In this document: piece after piece, positions 15,340 through 23,328 of the stretch
Layout of the letters: each line of letters begins with the position of its first letter
Numbering within the stretch: position 1 is the stretch's first letter
Assembly (NCBI GenBank): GCA_023410645.1
Contig: JAEYPQ010000009.1
Coordinates: 1-26,262, forward strand
Direction of reading: 5' to 3'
Length of the DNA: 26,262 nt
Origin: Bacillota bacterium
Lineage (GTDB): Bacteria > Bacillota > Clostridia > TANB77 > CAG-465
Translations under genes and position numbers: made by a program
The notes under the pieces: generated by a model
What the model was told of the DNA's origin: nothing
Seen by the model: the letters and a program-made list of their open reading frames with translations, nothing else
The model's database searches: none

Positions 15340-16224
15340 ATGAAAAAAGTCAAACTTATATATAATTCGGTAGCAGGTCAAAGTAAATTTAAATACTTTT
15401 TAGATACAATTATAGAAAAATTTATGCAAAATGGTGTAGAAGCATCAGTTTTTAGAGCAGGTAAAAAGACTGATCTATATGAATTTTTAAAAGATTCAGA
15501 AGCAGAAGGCATATATGGAATAATCGTTGCAGGTGGAGATGGTACTGTAAATAGAGTGGTAAACATTATGATGAAAAACAATATTAATGTTCCACTTGGA
15601 ATTATTCCTGCTGGTACTTCTAATGATTTTGCAAGACATATAAAAATGCCAACTAACTTTTCTGAATGTATAGACAAGATACTCGCTGGAAATATTCAAC
15701 CAGTAGATGTTGGTATTGCAAATGATAAGTATTTTATCAATGTTTGTTCAGCAGGACTGTTTACAAATACATCACAAAAAGTTGATATGGGATTAAAAAA
15801 TGCTGTAGGTAAGCTTTCATATTTTATTGCCGGTTTTAACGAAATGTTTAAGTTTAAACCATTCCAAGTAAAAATTGAAACAGAAAAAGATATTTTTATA
15901 GAAAAAATTAATCTATTTTTAATATTTAATGGAAGTAGTGTTGGTGGTATGAATAAATTTACCACTGGTTCTAGTATTCAAGATGGATTACTTGATATAG
16001 TTATAATAAAAGAATGTAAATTCTCTGAGGCAAGTGTACTTCTTGGAAAAGTATTAACTGGAAAACATTTTGATGATAAAAACGTAATATATTTAAAGGA
16101 AAAATGGATAAAAATAAATAAAATGAAAGGTGATTGTGATGAACCGGATGTTGATGGTGATGAAGGACCACAATTTCCTTTAGAAGTAAAATGTATTGAA
16201 AAAGGAATAAAAATGTTCTTATAA
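15340..16224 (+). CDS. Diacylglycerol kinase family lipid kinase (YegS/DagK/BmrU type)
   Basis: A 294-aa cytoplasmic or peripheral membrane lipid kinase. The ATP/phosphate-binding motif GGDGT is at 65-69, followed by the loop LGIIPAGTSNDFARHI (usual form GTGNDFA) and the C-terminal motif CDEPDVDGDEGP. Members phosphorylate diacylglycerol or related lipids, feeding phosphatidate back to membrane lipid synthesis; the substrate cannot be decided here. ATG 15340 is chosen over GTG 15331 because GAAGGGTGG lies just upstream at correct spacing and overlaps the earlier codon. The spacing to the next gene is 33 nt, so it may be co-transcribed with the dGTPase-like gene and leuS. Confidence 0.9.
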   Translation: MKKVKLIYNSVAGQSKFKYFLDTIIEKFMQNGVEASVFRAGKKTDLYEFLKDSEAEGIYGIIVAGGDGTVNRVVNIMMKNNINVPLGIIPAGTSNDFARHIKMPTNFSECIDKILAGNIQPVDVGIANDKYFINVCSAGLFTNTSQKVDMGLKNAVGKLSYFIAGFNEMFKFKPFQVKIETEKDIFIEKINLFLIFNGSSVGGMNKFTTGSSIQDGLLDIVIIKECKFSEASVLLGKVLTGKHFDDKNVIYLKEKWIKINKMKGDCDEPDVDGDEGPQFPLEVKCIEKGIKMFL

Positions 16225-16245
16225 TATACATATCTTTATATAATT

Positions 16246-16250
16246 AGGAG
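16246..16250 (+). promoter_or_regulatory. Ribosome site that selects a TTG start
   Basis: AGGAG lies 7 nt before TTG 16258. An ATG at 16253, only 2 nt from the AGGAG, would open a two-codon frame (ATGAATTGA) whose TGA overlaps the TTG start. The TTG is therefore the start of the dGTPase-like gene. Confidence 0.6.
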
Positions 16251-16257
16251 TAATGAA

Positions 16258-17403
16258 TTGAGGAAAAGTATTAGTATATTTGATAAAGTAAAAAAACAAA
16301 TGTTAAAATCTGAAAGTATTTTATCACCACTTGCTTGTAGATCAGAAAATGCTATTAGATTATATAATGAAGACGATGATATAAGGTTAAATTTCGAACA
16401 TGATATTGATAGAATAATGCATTCACTGTCATATACAAGATATATAGATAAAACGCAAGTATATCATTTAGTAGATGATGATCAAATATCAAAACGAATT
16501 ACACATGTACAATTTGTATCAAGAGCTGCAAGAACTATTGCAAGAGCTCTTGGACTAAATGAAGATTTGTGTGAAGCAATTTCACTTGGACATGATATAG
16601 GTCATGTTCCATTTGGTCATGAAGGTGAATACATTCTTGATGAAATATCAAGGAAAGAACTTGGACAAGTATTTGCACATAATGTTCAAAGTGTTAGAAA
16701 TCTAATGTATATTGAAAAGAATGGTTATGGACTTAATTTAACTGTTCAAACTTTAGATGGAATACTTTGTCATAATGGTGAATTTGTATCACATGAGTAT
16801 AGGCCAAAGAATAAAAATAAAGAATACTTTATGGATGAATTTTCAGGCTGTTATGAAGATATAAGGAATATTGAGAAGTTAAGACCTATGACACTTGAGG
16901 GTTGTGTTGTTAGAATCTCAGATATTATTGGGTATATAGGAAAAGATATTGAGGATGCAATAAGGCTTGGTAACTTTAATAGGGAAAATATACCACAAGA
17001 AATTTCAAATGTACTTGGAAATACAAATGTAGATATAATGAATAATATAATACTTGATATAATAGAAAATAGTTTTGAAAAAGATTATATTTCGATGTCT
17101 GATGATGTGTATGCAGCAATAAAATCATTAAAAAAATTTAACTATGAAAATATATATTCTAAGTCTACAACTAATGATGAGAGAGAATATATAAAAAAGG
17201 TATTTAATGATCTATTTTATTATTATCTAAATGCACTAGATAATAATATATATGATTCAGATATTTATACTGTATTTTTAAATTCAATGTGTAAAGAATA
17301 TATAGAAAATAACTCAAATAAAAGAAAGGTAATTGACTACATAGCCGGAATGACTGATAATTATATATTAAGTATGCATGAGAAAAATATAAAGGAGAGA
17401 TAA
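16258..17403 (+). CDS. dgt: dGTPase-like HD-domain dNTP triphosphohydrolase
   Basis: A 381-aa HD phosphohydrolase. The N-terminal DRIMHSLSYTRYIDKTQV matches the dGTPase block (usually DR.RI..S..FRRL..KTQV). It is followed by THVQFVSRAARTIA (H83) and the metal pair GHDIGHVPFGHEGE (H112, D113). These enzymes cleave dNTPs to deoxynucleoside and triphosphate, limiting the dNTP pool. The C-terminal half is helical. The start is TTG, supported by AGGAG at 7 nt. Its end carries the leuS ribosome site (AAAGGAGAG), so translation is probably coupled. Confidence 0.88.
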   Translation: MRKSISIFDKVKKQMLKSESILSPLACRSENAIRLYNEDDDIRLNFEHDIDRIMHSLSYTRYIDKTQVYHLVDDDQISKRITHVQFVSRAARTIARALGLNEDLCEAISLGHDIGHVPFGHEGEYILDEISRKELGQVFAHNVQSVRNLMYIEKNGYGLNLTVQTLDGILCHNGEFVSHEYRPKNKNKEYFMDEFSGCYEDIRNIEKLRPMTLEGCVVRISDIIGYIGKDIEDAIRLGNFNRENIPQEISNVLGNTNVDIMNNIILDIIENSFEKDYISMSDDVYAAIKSLKKFNYENIYSKSTTNDEREYIKKVFNDLFYYYLNALDNNIYDSDIYTVFLNSMCKEYIENNSNKRKVIDYIAGMTDNYILSMHEKNIKER

Positions 17404-17405
17404 AT

Positions 17406-20231
17406 ATGTATTCAAAAGATATAGATAAAAAATGGCAGGATGTTTGGGAAAAAACAAAACCATTTAGAGCAGAAGATAATATAAATAAAGAGAAATTTTA
17501 TGGATTAATAGAATTTCCATATCCATCTGGTATTGGCTTACATGTTGGTCATGCTAGAGCTTTTATGGGAATGGAAGCAATATGTAGAAAAAAAAGATTA
17601 CAAGGATATAATGTGTTATTTCCAATTGGATTTGATGCTTTTGGTCTTCCAACAGAAAATTATGCAATGAAAACTGGGATTCACCCAAGAAAAGTAACAG
17701 ATGATAATATTGCCACTTTTACTAAACAGTTAAAATCAATAGGATTCTCATTTGATTTTGATAGGGTGATAGATACCACTACACCAGAGTATTATAAATG
17801 GACACAATGGATATTTTTGAAATTATTTGAACATGGGCTTGCATATAAAGATAAAACATATGTAAATTATTGTCCAAATTGTAGAGTAATACTTGCAAAT
17901 GAGGAGTCACAAGGTGGAAAATGTGATAGATGTGATTCTCAAGTAATTCAAAAAGAAAAAGAAGTATGGATGCTTAAGATAACAGATTATGCAGATAAAT
18001 TACTTGAAGGATTAGATGAAGTTGACTTTTTACCTAGAGTTAGACTAGAACAAGAAAATTGGATAGGTAAGTCTACTGGTGCTGAAATTGATTTTAAAAT
18101 AGATGGTGAAGATAGGACTTTAACAGTATATACAACAAGACCAGATACAATATTTGGTGTTACATATATGGCTATTGCTCCTGAGCATAAATTACTTGAT
18201 GAATTAAAAGAAAAAATTGAGAATTTTGATGAAATACTAGAGTACAGAAAAAAGGCAAGTCAAAAATCTGAATTTGAAAGAGTTCAATTATCAAAAGAAA
18301 AAACAGGAGTAGAAGTAAAAGGAATAAAAATAGAAAATCCTATAACTCATAAATTAATTCCTCTATGGATTACTGATTATGTAATGGTTGGATATGGAAC
18401 TGGCGCTATAATGGCAGTACCTGCACATGATGACAGAGATTTTGAATTTGCTAAAAAGTTTGGCATTGAAATTATACCTGTTGTTGAACAAATTACAGGT
18501 CAAAAAAGAGAAAGTGAAAAGCATAAGGAAAGTATAGTAGCTGTTGTATATAATCCTAATACTAATAAATATTTAACAATTAATTGGAATAAATTAGGCG
18601 GAAGATTATTTATCGGTGGAACAAAGAATGAAAATGAGTCTTCATTAGAATGTTCTTTAAGAGAAATTACTGAAGAAACAGGATATAAGAATTTAGAATT
18701 TATTAGTAATACTTTTAAAATAAATCATCACTACTTTGCACATAATAAAAATCAAGCTTATGAAATTGAAGCAGAAGGATTATTATTTAATTTAATTGAT
18801 GAAGAAAAAAATGATACAAATTTAGATATAGAAGAAAAAGATAATTTTAAAGCAGAATGGGTTAGTAAAGAACAAATTGAAAAAGATATTGTTGATGAGC
18901 TTCATAAAGGTGTATTTAATTCTCTTTTAAATCCAGGTCCATATGTTGGTGAGGGTAAGTGTATTAATTCAGATTTTCTAAATGGATTAAATTCTAAAGA
19001 AGCAAAAGAAGTTGCAATAGAATATATAGAAAAAAATAATATTGGCAAAAGAAAAACTAATTTCTTTATGAAAGATTGGGCTTTTGCTCGTCAAAGATAT
19101 TGGGGAGAACCAGTACCAATTATTAAATGTGAAAAATGTGGATTAGTTCCTTTAAAAGAAGAAGATTTACCGCTTACTTTGCCTGAAGTTGATAACTTCA
19201 TACCTGGTGAAGATGGTGAATCACCTCTTGCAAAAATAGACTCTTGGGTAAATACTACATGTCCACATTGTGGTGGAGCAGCAAAAAGGGAAACTGATAC
19301 TATGCCACAATGGGCAGGATCTAGCTGGTATTTCTTAAGATATATAGATCCAAGAAATGATGAATGTCTAGCTGATCCAGAAAAGTTAAAGTACTGGTTA
19401 CCAGTTGATTGGTATAATGGTGGTATGGAACATGTTACACGTCATTTAATATACTCAAGATTTTGGCATAGATTTTTATATGATATTGGTGTAGTCCCAA
19501 CAAGAGAACCGTATGCTAAAAGAACTGCTCAAGGATTAATACTTGGACCAGATGGAGAAAAAATGTCTAAATCTAGGGGAAATGTTGTAAATCCTGATGA
19601 TATAATACGCGAATATGGTGCAGATACTTTAAGGACATATGTGTTATTTATTGGTGAATATTCACAAGCAGCACCTTGGTCTGAAAATGGTGTAAAGGGT
19701 GTAAAAAAATTCTTAGATAGAGTTATGAGAATTGAAAGTATGACAACTGAAGAAGATACTAATTCTAAAATATTAGATAGAGAGTTAAATTTCGTCATAA
19801 AGAAGGTTACAAGTGATATTGAAGAAATGAAATATAATACTGGTATTGCTGCTATGATGTCATATGTAAATGTACTATATAAAGAGGAAAAAGTAAATAA
19901 AAAGTACATTAAACCATTACTTCAAATATTAAATCCAATTGCACCTCATGTTACAGAAGAATTATGGGAGAGATTAGGGTTTGAAGGTTATATATTTGAA
20001 TCAAAATGGCCAGATTTCGATGAAAGCAAATTAATTATGGACGAAATTGAACTTGCAGTACAGGTAAATGGTGTTGTAAGATTTAAAATAGTTGTTGATA
20101 GTAGTTTAAATGAAACACAAATTGAAGATATAGCAAAATCAGATGAAAGATTACAAAAGTATATTGATGGTAAAACTATAAAAAAAGTAATAGTTATAAA
20201 ATCAAAGATTGTAAATGTAGTTGTATCTTAA
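17406..20231 (+). CDS. leuS: Leucyl-tRNA synthetase with an inserted Nudix domain
   Basis: A 941-aa class I synthetase charging tRNA-Leu, about 150 residues longer than usual. The catalytic HIGH motif is HVGH (46-49), the zinc-finger region is CPNC..CDRC, and the editing domain has TTRPDTIFG and GTGAIMAVPAHDDRDFEF. KMSKS lies in LGPDGEKMSKSRGN, and an anticodon-binding C-terminus follows. The extra segment covers about residues 361-511, between IIPVV and PGPYVGEG of the editing domain. It is a Nudix domain with a complete Nudix box at 405-427: G405, five residues, E411, seven residues, then REITEETGY. All catalytic acidic residues are present, so it should hydrolyse a nucleoside diphosphate linked to something; the substrate is unknown. 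The frame is continuous, and the ordinary LeuRS motifs resume exactly after the insert. Confidence 0.97.
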   Translation: MYSKDIDKKWQDVWEKTKPFRAEDNINKEKFYGLIEFPYPSGIGLHVGHARAFMGMEAICRKKRLQGYNVLFPIGFDAFGLPTENYAMKTGIHPRKVTDDNIATFTKQLKSIGFSFDFDRVIDTTTPEYYKWTQWIFLKLFEHGLAYKDKTYVNYCPNCRVILANEESQGGKCDRCDSQVIQKEKEVWMLKITDYADKLLEGLDEVDFLPRVRLEQENWIGKSTGAEIDFKIDGEDRTLTVYTTRPDTIFGVTYMAIAPEHKLLDELKEKIENFDEILEYRKKASQKSEFERVQLSKEKTGVEVKGIKIENPITHKLIPLWITDYVMVGYGTGAIMAVPAHDDRDFEFAKKFGIEIIPVVEQITGQKRESEKHKESIVAVVYNPNTNKYLTINWNKLGGRLFIGGTKNENESSLECSLREITEETGYKNLEFISNTFKINHHYFAHNKNQAYEIEAEGLLFNLIDEEKNDTNLDIEEKDNFKAEWVSKEQIEKDIVDELHKGVFNSLLNPGPYVGEGKCINSDFLNGLNSKEAKEVAIEYIEKNNIGKRKTNFFMKDWAFARQRYWGEPVPIIKCEKCGLVPLKEEDLPLTLPEVDNFIPGEDGESPLAKIDSWVNTTCPHCGGAAKRETDTMPQWAGSSWYFLRYIDPRNDECLADPEKLKYWLPVDWYNGGMEHVTRHLIYSRFWHRFLYDIGVVPTREPYAKRTAQGLILGPDGEKMSKSRGNVVNPDDIIREYGADTLRTYVLFIGEYSQAAPWSENGVKGVKKFLDRVMRIESMTTEEDTNSKILDRELNFVIKKVTSDIEEMKYNTGIAAMMSYVNVLYKEEKVNKKYIKPLLQILNPIAPHVTEELWERLGFEGYIFESKWPDFDESKLIMDEIELAVQVNGVVRFKIVVDSSLNETQIEDIAKSDERLQKYIDGKTIKKVIVIKSKIVNVVVS
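18486..18935 (+). other. Nudix hydrolase domain embedded in leuS
   Basis: Encodes LeuRS residues 361-510. The insert opens with a linker (EQITGQKRESEKHKES), then the strand IVAVVYNP, LGGRLFIGG leading into the Nudix box (18609-18686), then sheets to EAEGLLFNLIDEE, an acidic linker, and an EWVSKEQIEK segment typical of the end of Nudix folds. Codon use matches the rest of leuS, so the fusion is not recent. Confidence 0.93.
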
Positions 20232-20245
20232 TATAGATTACGAAA

Positions 20246-20250
20246 AGAGG
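20246..20250 (+). promoter_or_regulatory. Ribosome site fixing the start of the GGDEF gene
   Basis: AGAGG at 20246-20250 is 6 nt before ATG 20257. The frame extends upstream to TTG 20221 inside leuS, but that codon has no ribosome site. Confidence 0.65.
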
Positions 20251-20256
20251 TTATAT

Positions 20257-21696
20257 ATGGGGTATGAAATATTTGATAGTATAATTTTTTGGATATTAGA
20301 TGCTTTAATTTTTGGTATTCTAGGAATTATGATATATAAAGTATTTACTATAAATAAAGTAAGAGAAAATGATAAAGTAAAAGTACAGGCTTTTACAGAT
20401 CCATTAACTAAAGCTGGAAATAGACATTTATTCTTAACTATAATGGATAAATTAATAACTAGAGGTAATAAATTTGCAGTATGTTTTATGGATTTAGATG
20501 GTTTCAAACAAATAAATGATACTATGGGTCATGATGCAGGTGATGAATTACTTATTGCACTTGCAACTACATTTAGACAAAAGTTACCTTCTAATGCTAT
20601 TGCATACAGACTTGGTGGAGATGAATTTGCAATTATTATTGAAAATATTTCAACTACTGAAGATATCACCACTATACTTGATAATTTAAAGAGACAATTG
20701 CAAGTTCCTTTTATCATTGAAAATACTGCAATATCATTAGAGTATAGTTTAGGCGTAGCAATTTATCCTGAGGATGCTACTACAAGGCAGGATTTAATAA
20801 CATATGCAGATGATGCAATGTATTATATAAAAGAAAATGGAAAAAATGATTACTATTTTCATAATAAGGCATTAAAAGCAAGATTAGAAAATAAAAAGAA
20901 AATGGGTAAAGATTTAGAGATTGCTTATGCTGAAAATCAGTTTGGGGTATCACTTCAACCAAGAATAAATGTAAATGATACATCAAATATATGTTTTGAA
21001 GCATTACTATATTGGAATCATCCAGTATTAGGTAGACTTAATTCTGAGTATTTCATAAAGCAAGCTGATGAAATGGCACTTACAATAAAACTTGATCAGT
21101 ATGTACTAGATATTGTTTGTAAAAAAATAAATGAGTTTAAAGCAAAAGGATATAAAAATGTCCATATTGCTGTAAATATTTCAAACAGACATGCTAGTAG
21201 AAAAGATTTTATAAATAGACTTTGTGAAATATTAACAGAGAATAATATTGAAAAATCTGATATTCAAATTGAGCTTAATGATAATATAGAAATAAATAAA
21301 ATTGAAACATATAAAATAATGTTTGAAAGATTAAAGCAGTGTGGAGCAGATATAATCATTAATAATATTGAAATAAAATATAAATCATTAATTTTATTTT
21401 CAGAATTAAATGTTGATCAAATAAAATTATCATGTAAGTTTGTTTCTGAAAATAGCCCACTAGAAAGTGGAATATTTGAAAATATTATTAAAATATGTAA
21501 AATGTTAAAATATAAGGTTATAGTTGGACGTATTGAAACTGAGGAAGAATTTATTGATGCAATTAAATATGGAGCTGATATATTACAAGGTGACTTCTTG
21601 TTTCAAAAAATAGAGTATGAAGGATCTGAAATATATTTAGAAAAATATCAAAACTATAAAAGTGATATTGAGAATTTGATAAAAAGTGTTGAGTAA
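20257..21696 (+). CDS. Membrane diguanylate cyclase with degenerate EAL domain
   Basis: A 479-aa protein with one N-terminal membrane segment (about residues 5-29, IIFWILDALIFGILGIMIYKVF), then a GGDEF domain (about 40-200) and an EAL-type domain (about 220-479). The GGDEF half has DPLTKAGNRH, FMDLDGFKQINDTMGHDAGD and the intact active motif GGDEF (120-124), so it should make c-di-GMP. No RxxD inhibitory site is seen before it. The EAL half keeps EAL (248-250) and the Asn of VNIS. It has lost the TE of the E-x-T-E motif (IELND), the metal-binding DD pair (N369, N370) and the EGVE motif (GRIE), so hydrolysis is unlikely; it may bind c-di-GMP or regulate the cyclase. The gene starts 25 nt after leuS and is probably co-transcribed. 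Confidence 0.9.
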   Translation: MGYEIFDSIIFWILDALIFGILGIMIYKVFTINKVRENDKVKVQAFTDPLTKAGNRHLFLTIMDKLITRGNKFAVCFMDLDGFKQINDTMGHDAGDELLIALATTFRQKLPSNAIAYRLGGDEFAIIIENISTTEDITTILDNLKRQLQVPFIIENTAISLEYSLGVAIYPEDATTRQDLITYADDAMYYIKENGKNDYYFHNKALKARLENKKKMGKDLEIAYAENQFGVSLQPRINVNDTSNICFEALLYWNHPVLGRLNSEYFIKQADEMALTIKLDQYVLDIVCKKINEFKAKGYKNVHIAVNISNRHASRKDFINRLCEILTENNIEKSDIQIELNDNIEINKIETYKIMFERLKQCGADIIINNIEIKYKSLILFSELNVDQIKLSCKFVSENSPLESGIFENIIKICKMLKYKVIVGRIETEEEFIDAIKYGADILQGDFLFQKIEYEGSEIYLEKYQNYKSDIENLIKSVE

Positions 21697-21699
21697 AAG

Positions 21700-21740
21700 A
21701 TAAGTAGGAACTAAATATTTAGTTCCTACTTATTTTTTTG
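21700..21740 (+). terminator. Strong terminator after the GGDEF gene
   Basis: A perfect 16-bp inverted repeat (ATAAGTAGGAACTAAA with TTTAGTTCCTACTTAT) with a minimal loop, followed by seven T residues. Confidence 0.92.
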
Positions 21741-21924
21741 ACTATTTAATAATATAAGTATAATAAGAGTAAATAATATAAAAATGTAATATTTTTTATT
21801 ATCTTTGTTCACTTAAAATTATAAATTATTAAATATGTAAATTGTAGAATAATAATTATTGAAAAAAGTTATTTTATATAGTAATATTTAAATATATTTA
21901 TATAACTTAGGAAGAAATATTGGA
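21741..21924. other. Intergenic stretch before the pilin relic
   Basis: A/T-rich sequence without a supported ORF. A weak promoter-like pair TTGAAA (21859-21864), 17 nt, TAATAT (21882-21887) points to the relic gene at 21925. Confidence 0.4.
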
Positions 21925-22011
21925 ATGACTAAAAAAGGAATAACATTAATAGTACTAGTAATAACAATTATTATGGATAAGATTCGATTGTACAGTATCA
22001 AGTTACAATAA
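21925..22011 (+). pseudogene. Truncated prepilin-like gene relic
   Basis: A 28-codon frame reads MTKKGITLIVLVITII, the same prepilin-like leader as at 24288, and then changes abruptly to MDKIRLYSIKLQ and a stop where the hydrophobic helix should continue. An AGGAAG ribosome site precedes it and a terminator (22062-22095) follows shortly after. The simplest reading is that the body of a pilin-like gene was deleted, leaving its control signals and start. A true 28-aa peptide is possible but less likely. Confidence 0.7.
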
Positions 22012-22061
22012 TCAATATAATAAATTATATGATATTCAATCTAGTTTATAATAATATTGTA

Positions 22062-22095
22062 AAAAAATAATCAGGATTATCCTGACTATTTTTTT
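22062..22095 (+). terminator. Terminator after the pilin relic
   Basis: TCAGGA (22071-22076) and TCCTGA (22080-22085) form the core stem, flanked by A-run and T-run arms (AAAAAATA/TATTTTTT), ending in seven to nine T residues. Confidence 0.8.
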
Positions 22096-22126
22096 ATATA
22101 CTTTAGTAAAATATGAATTCAAATAC

Positions 22127-22155
22127 TTGAAATTTAACATAAAAAATGTTAAAAT
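22127..22155 (+). promoter_or_regulatory. Promoter of the cysteine desulfurase-ttcA pair
   Basis: TTGAAA (22127-22132), 17 nt, TAAAAT (22150-22155) preceded by an extended -10 TG (22147-22148). The TTG at 22127 that could be taken for an upstream start codon is therefore the -35 box. Confidence 0.68.
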
Positions 22156-22183
22156 TTATATGTTAAAGAAATGGAGTGTAAAT

Positions 22184-23308
22184 ATGGTATACTTAGATTA
22201 TGCAGCAAACTCACCAGTAGATAAAGAAGTATTAGATGTATTTTATAATACAACTTTAAAATATATAGCTAATCCTAATTCATCACATAAGTTAGGAATC
22301 GAAGCAAAAGAAATATTAGATAAATCAACTCAAAATATTGCTAAAACACTTGGAGTAAAAGAAAATGAAATAATATATACATCAGGTGCGAGTGAATCAA
22401 ATAATCTTGCAATAAGAGGTTTATTAAATAAATATAAAAATAGGGGTAAACATATTATTACAACAACTTTAGAACATACATCAGTTATGGGACAATTTAG
22501 TAAGCTACAAGAAGAAGGTTATGAAGTAGATATTTTAGATGTTTTACATGATGGACATGTTGATTTGGATCATTTAAAGGATTTACTTAGAGATGATACA
22601 GTACTTGTAACAGTGCCATATGTAGATAGTGAAATTGGAATAGAGCAAGAAATTAATAAAATAGGAGAAATAGTAAAAGAACACTCGAATTGCTTCTTTT
22701 TTTGCGATGCAACACAGGCTGTTGGAAAGATTAAAGTTGATACCAAAAATGTTGATTTGATGACAATATCACCTCATAAATTTTATGGTTTAAATGGCTT
22801 TGGGATATTAATAAAAAAAGAAAATATAGAACTAGAACCTATAATAATTGGTGGGAAGAGTACTACTATATATAGAAGTGGAACTCCAGTACTTGGACTT
22901 GTAGTTGCAACGGATAAAGCCTTGGAAATTGCAACAGATAACTTAAATACCAGATATGAATACGTGAGTAGACTTAACTTAATATTAAGAGATGGATTAA
23001 AAAAGTATAAAGATATAGTAATAAATAGTACAGAAAATTCAATACCATACACTTTAAATTTTAGTATAAAAACTATTAATTCTGTTTTACTTGCAAAAGA
23101 ATTAGAGAATTATGAAATATATGTATCTACTAAAACAGCTTGTTGTCCAACTAATACTATCTCTAGATCAGTATATGCTTTAACAAATGATAAAAAGATT
23201 GCTCTTTATACATTAAGAGTAAGTCTATCACATTTAACAACAGAAAAAGAAATAGAAGATTTCTTAAAGTATTTTGATGTTTGTTATAATAAACTTATAA
23301 ATAATTAA
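22184..23308 (+). CDS. Cysteine desulfurase (NifS/IscS-like)
   Basis: A 374-aa PLP enzyme that removes sulfur from cysteine and carries it as a persulfide. Motifs are the N-terminal VYLDYAANSPV, TSGASESNNLAIRG, LEHTSV, FCDATQAVGK, the PLP lysine in SPHKFYGLNG (K199) and the active cysteine in STKTACCP (C320, next to C321). The usual VNNE/GP residues are varied (VDSEIG, GLNG). ATG 22184 is chosen because GGAG lies 7 nt upstream and the longer frame would include the promoter. The next gene, a tRNA thiolase, begins 20 nt later, so this enzyme is the likely sulfur donor for it. Confidence 0.92.
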   Translation: MVYLDYAANSPVDKEVLDVFYNTTLKYIANPNSSHKLGIEAKEILDKSTQNIAKTLGVKENEIIYTSGASESNNLAIRGLLNKYKNRGKHIITTTLEHTSVMGQFSKLQEEGYEVDILDVLHDGHVDLDHLKDLLRDDTVLVTVPYVDSEIGIEQEINKIGEIVKEHSNCFFFCDATQAVGKIKVDTKNVDLMTISPHKFYGLNGFGILIKKENIELEPIIIGGKSTTIYRSGTPVLGLVVATDKALEIATDNLNTRYEYVSRLNLILRDGLKKYKDIVINSTENSIPYTLNFSIKTINSVLLAKELENYEIYVSTKTACCPTNTISRSVYALTNDKKIALYTLRVSLSHLTTEKEIEDFLKYFDVCYNKLINN

Positions 23309-23328
23309 CTTTGAAAGAAGGAAATAAA

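Noticed and set aside
22127..22183. Upstream TTG extension of the cysteine desulfurase
   Set aside because: The TTG belongs to a TTGAAA -35 box with an extended -10 at correct distance; ATG 22184 has a good ribosome site and matches the family N-terminus.
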